From Deltaproteobacteria bacterium (GTDB taxonomy: Bacteria; Desulfobacterota; Desulfuromonadia; Desulfuromonadales; Geopsychrobacteraceae), in the NCBI GenBank assembly GCA_024280335.1, contig JAJRQI010000063.1, positions 17,721 to 81,720 on the forward strand: a stretch of 64,000 bases of DNA, in the 5' to 3' direction. Numbering within the stretch: the stretch's first letter is position 1; each line of letters begins with the position of its first letter. Below, piece after piece: positions 52,401 to 59,900 of this stretch. The position numbers and the translations under genes are program-made. The notes under the pieces were generated by a model. The model saw only the letters and a list, made by a program, of their open reading frames with translations. It was not told the origin of the DNA and searched no databases.

Positions 52401-52572
52401 CGATGCTGACTGGTTGGTCGAGGACTTTGCTCAGCGTCTGTTCCAGCTCCTGTCGATAGTCATCCAGTTCCAGCTGGCTGATGATGATCGACAAGACGAT
52501 TACGGCAAGCGCAATCAACAGCAGGACGAAATAAAAAACCTTATAAATGAATTGTCTGGAAGGTCGTGTCAT
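49477..52572 (-). CDS. Large AsmA-like/TamB-superfamily envelope protein
   Basis: 1031 residues: a single N-terminal membrane helix ('VFYFVLLLIALAVIVLSIII') followed by ~1000 residues of beta-rich repeats, with an AsmA-like C-terminal domain ('DFDLAVMPLRTVDKVITNIP' and 'PIAGWILTGEEQALVSAQFK'). Proteins of this superfamily (AsmA, YhdP, TamB) bridge the periplasm and move phospholipids to the outer membrane. The helix anchors it in the inner membrane. Convergent with menG; divergent from smc, with ~250 bases of non-coding sequence between. Confidence 0.8.
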   Translation of the reverse strand: MTRPSRQFIYKVFYFVLLLIALAVIVLSIIISQLELDDYRQELEQTLSKVLDQPVSIGSGSLTYQRGIALGLYDLRIGPPEAPLIVVPRLAATLQIKPLLDGKFVFDRVLVDSPKLQIWLPVAKHPGQGNTHELLNKLGIGILTIENAELHIYQRSAKETRLLLHLENLFLALTGWEEGKSGRLTINGQYIQAQQPADFTIELSLPTSTDPRHWRSENFHCQLSVQNFSTALLPKTTDGEVPKSVDFLVSLDGTPAAGAILQSRLFDHTSREKLLNFNGIWQSSKEQELLSQLSGTILGLPLSGEFKLQRQQQTHLLTGRIGSEPTDLTREILTRWDSRDTGRLLSGKLKKLSLSLKKQWDADQAPVGMPQISAELAIAALEWETPKRQQLQEFAADLRLKERQLLLKNGRIVIGNQPIHFAGRVDGLFQQPTLDLQLSAKPKLAFLSQQLGLAENWKLTGQAPVTLRLHGAVGEPDFRLDLNLTAAGLALDKLLQKPAGQTAGLQLEGSLGGQRLKVDRAELQLGAVKLSGKGSFPLNKVEQTFRFDLEEFDLAKLQRQSPLLKRLKLVGKARLSLERQKSGLQGKLQLADVGAHLFHIVGDLNHTTGAIQFDQQGLNFSNLKASLGRSPLTVSGKLDSWKDPQLKLNIQGSKVRAQDLIFRNQQLTLYDLDAKLRVTASDLFFDSIKVRLEEATLATVSGKIANFKDPQTILDIQSERADILAVIKLFIGPPKGPHLTQRKDYKPLIINVRADKGTLGGLRFTEATGTITDHLGIFTIFPLRFKSGPGYCFSRVEIDRTQKNGLLKVSGHAEDLDASVLHEDIFLRRGLVSGRLRGDFYLEGKPGEDFWPTARGGIHLQLKNGTLRKFRGLAQVFSILNVSQLFSFKLPDMDDEGMPFDLLEGSIRVADGLMTTQDMHIVSEAMNMSLVGTKNLIEDSVDFDLAVMPLRTVDKVITNIPIAGWILTGEEQALVSAQFKIRGPSENPAVTAVPISSVSDTVFGILKRTIGLPIKLIKDIDNLFNKTPKKK

Positions 52573-52819
52573 TTATCGCCGGTCATCAGGGGAGGAGTCG
52601 CTGACAGGTGGGTATCTTTAGCACTGAAGCATCATAACGTCTCTTGCTGCGCCCAGCAAGTTGCAAAGTCACGACAAGCGACTTTACATGAATTCTGCCC
52701 CCTGCTACGATGACGCCCCGCGTCTCATTATGTGGTTCCGGGTGCCTGCCGGAATCCCCCTGAACGGGCTGCGAAATCGGCTGATTCCCCCGGTTTTTGT
52801 TGGCGGAAGTTTTCTTGCT

Positions 52820-55800
52820 ATGAAGATTAAACGTCTCGATATTGTCGGCTTCAAATCGTTTGTCGACAAGGTCTCTCTCGATTTCCAGCACGGGATCACC
52901 GGCGTGGTCGGCCCGAACGGTTGCGGCAAGAGCAATATCGTCGATGCCATCCGCTGGGCGATGGGAGAACAGAACGCCCGCCACCTGCGTGGCCGGTCGA
53001 TGGAAGACGTGATCTTCGGCGGCAGTGAAAGCCGCAAGCCGCATGGCATGGCACAGGTTTCCATCGTTTTCGACAATAGCGCCAAAATCTGTCCGTCCGA
53101 CTATAAAGAGTACGCTGAAATTATGGTCACGCGGCGGCTTTTCCGTAGCGGTGAAAGTGAATACCTGATCAACAAGACCGCCTGCCGCCTGCTCGATATT
53201 ACCGAACTTTTCATGGATACCGGGGTCGGTGCCAGGGCCTATTCGATTATCGAGCAGGGCAAGATCGGCATGCTGGTCAGTGCCAAGCCGGAGGAGCGGC
53301 GGGCGCTGATCGAGGAAGCCGCCGGGGTCACCAAGTTCAAATCACGAAAAAAGACTGCGCTGCGCAAAATGGATGCGACCCAACAGAACCTGGTGCGTCT
53401 GGGGGATATCATCGCCGAGGTGCGTCGCCAACTCGGCAGCTTGAAGCGCCAGGCGCAGCGCGCCGAAAAATTTCGCGAATATCGCGGCGATGTCAAGCGG
53501 ATTGAACTCTGTCTGACCGGTAACCGTTTTCAGGACCTGTGTCAGGAGATTGATCTGGTTTCCGGGCAGGAGCGGCAGCAGACGACAATCCTGGCTCGAC
53601 TGGATGCCCGGCTTGAGGAGGGCGACCTGCAACTGCAGGAGCGGCAACTACAACTGGTCAGCGTGGAAGAGGAGCTGAGTCGGGCGCAGGAGCAGTTATA
53701 TCACCTGGCCTCGGAGGTGCAGCGGGTCGAAAGTGAAATGACTCTGGCGACCCGGCAGCGCGAGCATCTGCTGGCCCAGGGGGATGAGTTGCGGGTTGAG
53801 CTGAAAAGCCTCACCGACCGTTTGAACGCGCTGAATGTTGAAAGTGAACAGTTACAGCAGGAAGAACTCTCTTTCGTCGCGCGATTGGAAACGGTTGCCC
53901 AGGAGGCTGAACTGCAGGAAGAGGGTTTGCGGCAATCCGTTTCACAGGAACAGGGGTTGACGGCACAGCTTGATAATTGTCGACGGGAACTGATGGAACT
54001 GTTGGCGGAAGCGAGTCGTTTCGCTAATCGTAAGGATGAAATCGAACGCCGGATTGCCACTGAAGCCGAGCGCCGAGCTCAGACCCACGCGGATCTCATC
54101 CGCTTGCGTGAACAGCAGTTGGAACGATTGGAGCGGGCTCGGCAGTTGGAGCAGCAGCAGCAGGGAGTGCGTGATCGACAGACCGAATCGGCAGAAGAGA
54201 AGCTTCTGCTGGGACAGAAGCAGCAGGAATTGAAAGAGCTGCTGAAAGTTCGGCAGACTGCACTGGCGGTTGTTCTCCAACAACTGGAAAAATGCCGTTC
54301 ACGGCAGGAATCTTTGGCCGAACTGGAACGCAACCTTGATGGTTATTCCGATGGGGCGCGGGTGTTGCTGGCGGACAAACAACGTTGGCCGCAGATCTTT
54401 GCCGACCTGCTGCGGGTCGGTTCCGAGCATGAGGTTGCGGTGGAAATGGCCCTCGGTGAACGACTGCAGGCGATCCCGCTGACGACGCTTGAGCAGGCTG
54501 CCGATGCCTTGCCGCTGCTGCTTGAGCAACAGGCACGGGCTACGCTGTTGCTGCCGAACGAGCAGACGCATAAACTGTCATTCCCGAGCGGTACCCCGAT
54601 GGCAACCCTGGTCAAAGCCAAACCGGGTGCGCAAAAGCTGGTCAACTCTTTGTTCTCCGGCGTGTTTCTGGTCGATTCGGTCACGGAACATCAACCACAG
54701 TCTTTGGCCCCCGGGGTTTTGCTGGTCGATACCAGCGGTACCTGCCTCAGCTGGCGCGGTGAATTGACCTGCGGGGCCACCGTTTCCAGCGGTTCCGGGC
54801 TGTTGCGTAAAAAACGCGAGCTGGAGGAGCTGGTGACGGAGGTCGCCCGCCTGGAGAAGCAGTTTGCCTCCCAACAGCGCGAGCTCGACCGGGTGCAGGA
54901 AGGGCTTCTGCAGCTGGAGGAGGAGCAGCAAGTCGCCAGCAGCGAAAGTCATCAATTGGAGTTGCAGGCGCTGGAGCTGGAGAAGGATCGTCAGGGCGTC
55001 CGTTCCGACGAAGAAAGGCTGCAGGAGCGACTCGACCTGCTCGCCTTCGATCTGGATCAACTCGACGAAGGGCAGGCGGCACTGTTGCAGGAAAAGCAGC
55101 AACTCAGCGAGGGGAGCCGGCAATCGACCACTCGCCGGCAGTCACTCGACGAGCAGTCGGCACAGTTACAGCAGCAGCTCGGTGAACTTCGCAGTAGCCT
55201 CGACGGGGACCGGGAAGAGTTGACCGAACGACGGGTCGCCCTGGCGGCACTGCAGCAGCAGCAGCGGGGCGTGAACGACACCCTGAAGCGAGTCGCCGGC
55301 CAGCGGCAGGAGTTTGAACAGCGCAGCGCACAACTGCAGCAGCGCCAACGGGCGGGGGGGGAGCAGCAGGAGCAATTACAGCACAGTGATGAGCGGTTGC
55401 GGGTCGAGCTGAATCTGTTGCTCGATCGACGTAAAGAGCAGCAACAAAACAGTCAAAAGGTCCGGGAGCGATACGATCAGCAACGTCAACAATTGGATCA
55501 GTTTCGTGATAAGCTGCGCAATATCCGTTCTGAAGCCGAAGAGTTGCGCAAAGAGGTGGCCCGGTTGCAACTGCGCCAGCATGAACTGCAGGTTGACGCG
55601 GAACATGTTCGCCAGTCGGTGCTGGAGCGCTATCGGGTCGATTTGGGTGAACATCAGGTGCCGGAGGCGACCGAGGATGAACTGGAGCGCCAGCAGCTGC
55701 AGCTGAAACGCTTGCAGCAGCGGATCGAGTCGCTGGGAGAAGTCAACCTGATGGCGATCGATGAGTATTGTCAGCAGGAGCAGCGCTACGATTTTCTTTC

Positions 55801-56368
55801 CCGACAACGGGACGATCTGCATCGTTCGCTCGATGATCTGCAAAAGGCGATCAACCAGATTAATCGCACCACCCGGCGGCGTTTCAAGGAGACCTTTGAA
55901 CGGGTCAACGAGAAGTTCAAACAGATTTTTCCGCGTTTGTTTCGCGGTGGTCAAGCCGAGCTGCGTTTGACCGATGAAGAGGATCTGCTCGAAACCGGGG
56001 TCGAGATTATTGTCCAGCCGCCCGGCAAGCGCCTGCAGAACGTTAACCTGCTTTCCGGCGGCGAAAAGGCCCTGACGGCGGTGGCGATCATTTTCTCGCT
56101 GTTTTTAATCAAGCCGACGCCGTTTTGTGTGCTGGATGAAGTCGATGCGCCGCTTGATGATGCCAATATCGACCGGTTTGCCGAACTGGTCAGTGAGATG
56201 ACCGAGCAATCGCAGTTTATTATCATCACTCACAGTAAGCGGACGATGAATATTGTTGACACCATGTATGGAGTGACGATGCAGGAACCTGGGGTGTCAA
56301 AGCTGGTTTCAGTGCGGATCAATGATCTGCAGCCGGCGACTGAACCTGACCAGCGTGCGACAGCCTGA
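52820..56368 (+). CDS. smc: Chromosome segregation ATPase SMC
   Basis: 1182 residues from ATG 52820 ('MKIKRLDIVGFKSFVDKVSL'): Walker A 'GVVGPNGCGKSNIVDAIRWA', a long coiled coil broken by the hinge (about 520-670; 'LDGYSDGARVLL', 'GVLLVDTSGTCLSWRGEL'), a second coiled coil, and the C-terminal head with signature 'NLLSGGEKALTAVAI' and Walker B 'FCVLDEVDAPLDDANI'. SMC with ScpAB compacts and segregates chromosomes. A more upstream in-frame ATG would add a 53-residue segment unlike any SMC. No scpA/scpB in the window. Confidence 0.95.
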   Translation: MKIKRLDIVGFKSFVDKVSLDFQHGITGVVGPNGCGKSNIVDAIRWAMGEQNARHLRGRSMEDVIFGGSESRKPHGMAQVSIVFDNSAKICPSDYKEYAEIMVTRRLFRSGESEYLINKTACRLLDITELFMDTGVGARAYSIIEQGKIGMLVSAKPEERRALIEEAAGVTKFKSRKKTALRKMDATQQNLVRLGDIIAEVRRQLGSLKRQAQRAEKFREYRGDVKRIELCLTGNRFQDLCQEIDLVSGQERQQTTILARLDARLEEGDLQLQERQLQLVSVEEELSRAQEQLYHLASEVQRVESEMTLATRQREHLLAQGDELRVELKSLTDRLNALNVESEQLQQEELSFVARLETVAQEAELQEEGLRQSVSQEQGLTAQLDNCRRELMELLAEASRFANRKDEIERRIATEAERRAQTHADLIRLREQQLERLERARQLEQQQQGVRDRQTESAEEKLLLGQKQQELKELLKVRQTALAVVLQQLEKCRSRQESLAELERNLDGYSDGARVLLADKQRWPQIFADLLRVGSEHEVAVEMALGERLQAIPLTTLEQAADALPLLLEQQARATLLLPNEQTHKLSFPSGTPMATLVKAKPGAQKLVNSLFSGVFLVDSVTEHQPQSLAPGVLLVDTSGTCLSWRGELTCGATVSSGSGLLRKKRELEELVTEVARLEKQFASQQRELDRVQEGLLQLEEEQQVASSESHQLELQALELEKDRQGVRSDEERLQERLDLLAFDLDQLDEGQAALLQEKQQLSEGSRQSTTRRQSLDEQSAQLQQQLGELRSSLDGDREELTERRVALAALQQQQRGVNDTLKRVAGQRQEFEQRSAQLQQRQRAGGEQQEQLQHSDERLRVELNLLLDRRKEQQQNSQKVRERYDQQRQQLDQFRDKLRNIRSEAEELRKEVARLQLRQHELQVDAEHVRQSVLERYRVDLGEHQVPEATEDELERQQLQLKRLQQRIESLGEVNLMAIDEYCQQEQRYDFLSRQRDDLHRSLDDLQKAINQINRTTRRRFKETFERVNEKFKQIFPRLFRGGQAELRLTDEEDLLETGVEIIVQPPGKRLQNVNLLSGGEKALTAVAIIFSLFLIKPTPFCVLDEVDAPLDDANIDRFAELVSEMTEQSQFIIITHSKRTMNIVDTMYGVTMQEPGVSKLVSVRINDLQPATEPDQRATA

Positions 56369-56397
56369 TAATTGAGGGCAACGAGAGGGAAGCTGCT

Positions 56398-56757
56398 ATG
56401 CCGTTTAAAGCATTACTGAACCGATTACTGGAAGACATCCCCGGGGCATTGGGGGCGATTATTATCGACTGGGAGGGCGAAGCGGTCGATCAGGTCGCGC
56501 GGATTGAGGAGTACGATATCAAGGTGCTCGGTGCCCACAAGGGGATTATCCTCAACCTGCTGCGTGAGGCGCTGTCCAGAATCGACAGCGGCGCGCTTGA
56601 GGAGGTGTTGATCCGTACCGGAGAGAACAAGACATTGATCGCGCCGCTGAATGAAGATTACTATCTGGTTCTGACGCTCGGTCCGGAGGCGATTGCCGGT
56701 CGGGCCGCTTTTAAGATGCGCCGCAGTGTTACTGAATTGCGCTCTGAATTTGATTGA
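56398..56757 (+). CDS. Roadblock/LC7 domain protein
   Basis: 119 residues in one Roadblock/LC7 fold: 'LLNRLLEDIPGALGAIIIDW' (start), 'NLLREALSRIDSGALEEVLI' and 'LNEDYYLVLTLGPEAIAGRA'. Such proteins (MglB-like) regulate small Ras-type GTPases in polarity and motility, but no MglA-type GTPase is next to it. It follows smc by 30 bases and precedes ftsY. GAGAGGGAAGC precedes the ATG. Confidence 0.85.
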   Translation: MPFKALLNRLLEDIPGALGAIIIDWEGEAVDQVARIEEYDIKVLGAHKGIILNLLREALSRIDSGALEEVLIRTGENKTLIAPLNEDYYLVLTLGPEAIAGRAAFKMRRSVTELRSEFD

Positions 56758-56806
56758 TCACCCTTACCGAATATTAGTGGTAACTTCAGCACGCCCGAAT
56801 TTGGTG

Positions 56807-56887
56807 CTCTGGCAAGGCGCGAGCAGCGCAGAAGCGGAGCAGACATGGTTATGTGAGCATTTGAGCAGCACAGCAACGCCGCCAGAG
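56807..56887. repeat. GC-rich extragenic element with CTCTGGC/GCCAGAG ends
   Basis: CTCTGGC (56807-56813) and GCCAGAG (56881-56887) bracket 67 bases of GCAGC/GAGCA-rich sequence with an internal CATGGTTATG. Flanks continue with imperfect complementarity (GCCCGAATTT / GGCGGGATGGGC). Probably an intergenic repeat of the host genome; only one copy is in the window. Confidence 0.45.
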
Positions 56888-56950
56888 GGCCGAAGGCGGG
56901 ATGGGCTGAATAGCAACTATTCGTGAAAGGTTGAACAGAAGGTAGAATGA

Positions 56951-58231
56951 ATGGATTATATGCAGTGGTTTGAGGATTTTGTTTTTGAGTTGTCACGCAT
57001 GCTGGCAACCGCGGGGGTGCCTGCGGAATATCAACTGCTCGGTGCTTTCGGTCTACTCTATCTTGCCGTCAGCCTAGTCGCAGTTGTGGTGGTCTTGGTC
57101 CTGTTGTCGGCAATCCGCCGCCCTGGGAAGAAGCGAAAAAAACTTGCGGTCGCTGAGCCGGTAACAGAGCCCCCTGCCGAAGCTGAAGCCGAAGCCGAAG
57201 CCGAAGCCGAAGCCGAAGCCGAAGCCGAAGCCGAAGCCGAAGCCGAAGCCGAAGCCGAAGCCGAAGCCGAAGCCGAACCGGATGCCGAACCGGATGCCGA
57301 ACCGGATGCCGAACCGCTGAGCCTGTTGGAGCGTCTCAAGCGCAGCTTGGCGAAGACGCAGCTTTCTCTGGTCGGTCGGGTTGACAACCTGTTGCGTGGG
57401 CGCAGCAGTGTTGATGAGGACCTTATCGAAGAGTTGGAAGAAATTCTGATTACCGCTGACTTGGGCATGCCGACCACCCAGAAGCTGATCGGTACCCTGG
57501 AGGCTGGGCATGCAAAGGGCACCCTGGAAACACCCGAGCAGGTTCGGCAGCTGCTGATGGAGGAGCTGAGGAGCATCCTTCAGGTTGAGAGCAAGCCTCT
57601 GGATGTGACCACTGCAAGCCCCTTCGTGATTATGGTGATCGGGGTCAACGGCGTGGGGAAAACCACAACCATCGGCAAACTAGCGAATCAGCTTGTCCGG
57701 GACGGCAAGAAAGTATTGCTTGGTGCCGGGGACACGTTCCGGGCGGCGGCTGCCGAACAGTTACAGATCTGGGGCGAGCGGGCCGGGGTCGATGTCATCC
57801 GTCATGGCGATGGGGCAGATCCCGGAGCGGTTGCCTTTGATGCCGCCAAGGCTGCGGTCGCGCGGAAGGTTGATGTGCTGATTCTTGACACCGCCGGCCG
57901 CCTGCACACCAAGGTGAACCTGATGGAAGAATTGAAAAAGGTTCGTCGTGTGATCGATCGAGAGATTCCGGGAGCGCCGCATGAAACCCTGTTGGTGCTC
58001 GATGCAACCACCGGGCAGAATGCGCTGACCCAGGCGAAACTGTTTAACGAGGCAGCACAGCTCAATGGCATTGTCCTGACTAAGTTGGATGGAACCGCCA
58101 AGGGAGGAATCGTCGTCGCGATTGCTGCGGAGCTGGATGTGCCGGTCCGCTTTATCGGTATCGGTGAGGGGATTGACGATCTGCGTCCTTTCGATGCGGA
58201 AATGTTTGTTTCGGCTCTGTTTGAGGATTGA
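56951..58231 (+). CDS. ftsY: Signal recognition particle receptor FtsY with N-terminal membrane helix
   Basis: 426 residues. The last ~290 form the NG GTPase domain: G1 'MVIGVNGVGKTTTIGKLANQ', 'GDTFRAAAAEQLQIW', G3 'VLILDTAGRLHTKVNLM', 'DATTGQNALTQA' and G4 'VLTKLDGTAKGG'. FtsY docks SRP-ribosome complexes at the membrane. The N-terminus is unusual: a predicted membrane helix ('GLLYLAVSLVAVVVVLVLLS') and a basic patch, then an acidic low-complexity linker of (EA)n and (EPDA)3 from hexamer DNA repeats. Most FtsY use an acidic A domain without a true transmembrane helix. Start ATG 56951 follows a poor AGAAGG. Confidence 0.93.
   Translation: MDYMQWFEDFVFELSRMLATAGVPAEYQLLGAFGLLYLAVSLVAVVVVLVLLSAIRRPGKKRKKLAVAEPVTEPPAEAEAEAEAEAEAEAEAEAEAEAEAEAEAEAEAEPDAEPDAEPDAEPLSLLERLKRSLAKTQLSLVGRVDNLLRGRSSVDEDLIEELEEILITADLGMPTTQKLIGTLEAGHAKGTLETPEQVRQLLMEELRSILQVESKPLDVTTASPFVIMVIGVNGVGKTTTIGKLANQLVRDGKKVLLGAGDTFRAAAAEQLQIWGERAGVDVIRHGDGADPGAVAFDAAKAAVARKVDVLILDTAGRLHTKVNLMEELKKVRRVIDREIPGAPHETLLVLDATTGQNALTQAKLFNEAAQLNGIVLTKLDGTAKGGIVVAIAAELDVPVRFIGIGEGIDDLRPFDAEMFVSALFED
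57176..57313. repeat. Hexamer microsatellite in ftsY: (GCCGAA)17 then (CCGGATGCCGAA)3
   Basis: 57176-57277 holds 17 head-to-tail copies of GCC/GCT-GAA (one copy has GCT), coding for Ala-Glu; 57278-57313 holds three copies of a 12-mer coding Pro-Asp-Ala-Glu. Slippage would change linker length without changing the frame. Confidence 0.95.
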
Positions 58232-58233
58232 TG

Positions 58234-58347
58234 GCGTCGCAAAAAGTCCGACCTACTGCGGTGCAGCATTTTTTCAGGACCTCGACATACCATATGTATG
58301 TCTTCTCCCCTGAAAAACCACTACGCCTTGTAGGACGCAATTTTTGC
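58234..58347. repeat. Nested-hairpin extragenic element between ftsY and zapB
   Basis: Three nested inverted pairs share one centre: GCAAAAA (58239-58245)/TTTTTGC (58341-58347), TTTTTCAGG (58270-58278)/CCTGAAAAA (58309-58317), and GACATAC (58284-58290)/GTATGTC (58296-58302). The whole ~114 bases could fold into one long interrupted stem. MITE-like or a 3' structure of the ftsY transcript. Confidence 0.65.
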
Positions 58348-58442
58348 TTATCCATCTGGTTGTTTTTTGCGAGATCATCAGGATTGATTCGTTTGTTTGT
58401 TGTTGATTTGCGGTTGACGGGAAGGTTCAAGAGGCTTGTTTT

Positions 58443-58634
58443 ATGGAGAGTCCACTGCTGGCACGACTTGAAGACGCGATCGAACGTTTGCTGGAGAAGA
58501 ATCGTCAGCTGAGCGCTGAATGCTCCGCACTGCGTCAGGAAAAAACGGCCTGGCAACGGGAACGGCAACAGCTGCTCGGTGATGTTGAAACGATTCTCAA
58601 GCGATTGGACGATCTGCAACTGGAGGAATCTTGA
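58443..58634 (+). CDS. ZapB-like small coiled-coil division protein
   Basis: 63 residues, almost all coiled coil ('LLARLEDAIERLLEKNRQLS', 'ALRQEKTAWQRERQQLLGDV'). Its length, heptad pattern and position directly before zapA (start inside its stop region, four-base overlap) match ZapB-type proteins, which bind ZapA at the Z-ring. The sequence alone cannot prove the name. Confidence 0.75.
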   Translation: MESPLLARLEDAIERLLEKNRQLSAECSALRQEKTAWQRERQQLLGDVETILKRLDDLQLEES

Positions 58635-58915
58635 AATCTGGCGTGCAAGTCAAAATTCTCGGTCGTGAGTACACTTTGCGCAGTCAGCAGTCTCCTGAAC
58701 AGGTTCAGCGAGTTGCCGATTTTGTCGCGGCGCGATTGGCTGAAATGGCTGATGTGCGGGCGGTTGATACCCGAGACCTGACCGTACTGTCGCTGTTGAA
58801 CCTGGCCGGGCAATATCTGCAACTGCTCGATGAGAATGATCGCCAGAAGCAGCAACTGGATGACCGGCTTGAGCACCTCATCCAACAGCTTGAGCAGCAT
58901 GATTCTGGTTGCTAA
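58631..58915 (+). CDS. zapA: Cell division protein ZapA
   Basis: 94 residues: 'VQVKILGREYTLRSQQSPEQ', 'VQRVADFVAARLAEMA', 'DTRDLTVLSLLNLAGQYLQL' and a C-terminal coiled coil. This is the usual ZapA size and layout; it cross-links FtsZ protofilaments. Starts at TTG 58631 with GGAGG upstream inside the zapB-like gene. Confidence 0.88.
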   Translation: MKSGVQVKILGREYTLRSQQSPEQVQRVADFVAARLAEMADVRAVDTRDLTVLSLLNLAGQYLQLLDENDRQKQQLDDRLEHLIQQLEQHDSGC

Positions 58916-59297
58916 AGTTGAGTGTGACGATATATGATCAAAAAAGCAGCTTATGGCTGGTGAAGAAAATAACCCTGGAGCCCAGGGCTTGTAGATAGAT
59001 TGGTTCGACATCAACGTGAATGAATACCTGTACTGCAGGTGAGTATTTAATCCCGGTTTTAGATAGATTGGGCTACATAGCCCAAGGAATAATTTTTAAC
59101 TTCGGCTGGCTATCGTCCATTTGTACTAGTAATGGGTTGCCTTCAGAAAAAGTGGCTTAACCAATGTTAGCTAGTTACATTGGCCGACTAACTCGCGAGC
59201 CGGGATTCTCGTTAGTCGTTCATTCCATTTCCGTTTTTGTCTACCCATTTCAACTCTTCCCGCCCTGGAGACTCGTGGTTCACCGGAGCTCTCTGCC
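58916..59297 (+). ncRNA. Structured intergenic region at the 6S RNA position (candidate ssrS)
   Basis: The 382-bp gap between zapA and fau is where 6S RNA often lies in Proteobacteria. It contains many stems: CCCTGG-AGC-CCAGGG (58967-58981), ACCTG-TACT-GCAGGT, TTGGGCT-ACAT-AGCCCAA (59068-59085), CCAATGT...ACATTGG (59161-59183) and GACTAAC...GTTAGTC, plus a direct repeat TAGATAGATTGG (58991 and 59061). I cannot trace the 6S central bubble by eye, so the ncRNA call rests on synteny and structure. Exact ends are unknown. Confidence 0.3.
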
Positions 59298-59876
59298 ATG
59301 CCAAAGCGTACAATTCGACAAGAGTTGCTAGCTCGTCGTAACCAACTTGAAGCCACTGATTGTCATTATTTGAGTCTGCAGGCGCAGCGGCGATTGATCG
59401 ATTCCGACTGCTTCAAAAAGGCTCAAGTTCTGGCGCTTTACAGTCCGATCCGCAATGAAGTACAGACCGGTTTGCTGTTTGACGCGGCACGTGTCGAGGG
59501 AAAGCGGGTTTGTTATCCGCGGATCCAGTCGGAGTGTCTGGAGTTTCTTGAGGTTGCTTCACCGCAGGAGTTGGCCCCCGGGTGTTTCGGCGTCGCTGAA
59601 CCGCAAATCGGTAAGCCGCTGCCGATTGACGCAGTCGATCTGCTGGTTGTCCCCGGAGTTGCTTTCGATCGGGTTGGTCACCGGCTAGGTTACGGCAAGG
59701 GGTTTTATGATCGTGAGCTGGCGCGTGTGTCGACTGCCGCGGTCAGTGTCGGCCTCTGTTACGATTTTCAGCTCTGTGAGCGGTTACCGCGTGAATCACA
59801 CGACCGACCGGTTCAGTTTTTAGCTACAGATTTAGAATTCATACCCTGTCACCCGATGGTGGCAGGTTCACCATAA
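59298..59876 (+). CDS. fau: 5-formyltetrahydrofolate cyclo-ligase
   Basis: 192 residues with the family pattern: 'KRTIRQELLARRNQLEATDC' at the start, 'VLALYSPIRNEVQT', 'KRVCYPRI', 'DLLVVPGVAFDRVGHRLGYG' (nucleotide-binding) and 'KGFYDRELA'. It converts 5-formyl- to 5,10-methenyl-tetrahydrofolate with ATP. Downstream of zapA as in many Proteobacteria, and directly followed by rny. Confidence 0.92.
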   Translation: MPKRTIRQELLARRNQLEATDCHYLSLQAQRRLIDSDCFKKAQVLALYSPIRNEVQTGLLFDAARVEGKRVCYPRIQSECLEFLEVASPQELAPGCFGVAEPQIGKPLPIDAVDLLVVPGVAFDRVGHRLGYGKGFYDRELARVSTAAVSVGLCYDFQLCERLPRESHDRPVQFLATDLEFIPCHPMVAGSP

Positions 59877-59900
59877 ACTCTGCAAAGGGAGGATGTTGCC

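Noticed and set aside
54575..54600. GTCATTCCCGAGCGG in smc, resembling the dispersed palindrome
   Set aside because: Only one arm is present and it encodes conserved-looking SMC sequence; chance match.
57058..57576. Minus-strand frames rich in Ser-Ala or Phe-Gly opposite ftsY
   Set aside because: They are the complement of the GCCGAA hexamer repeat.
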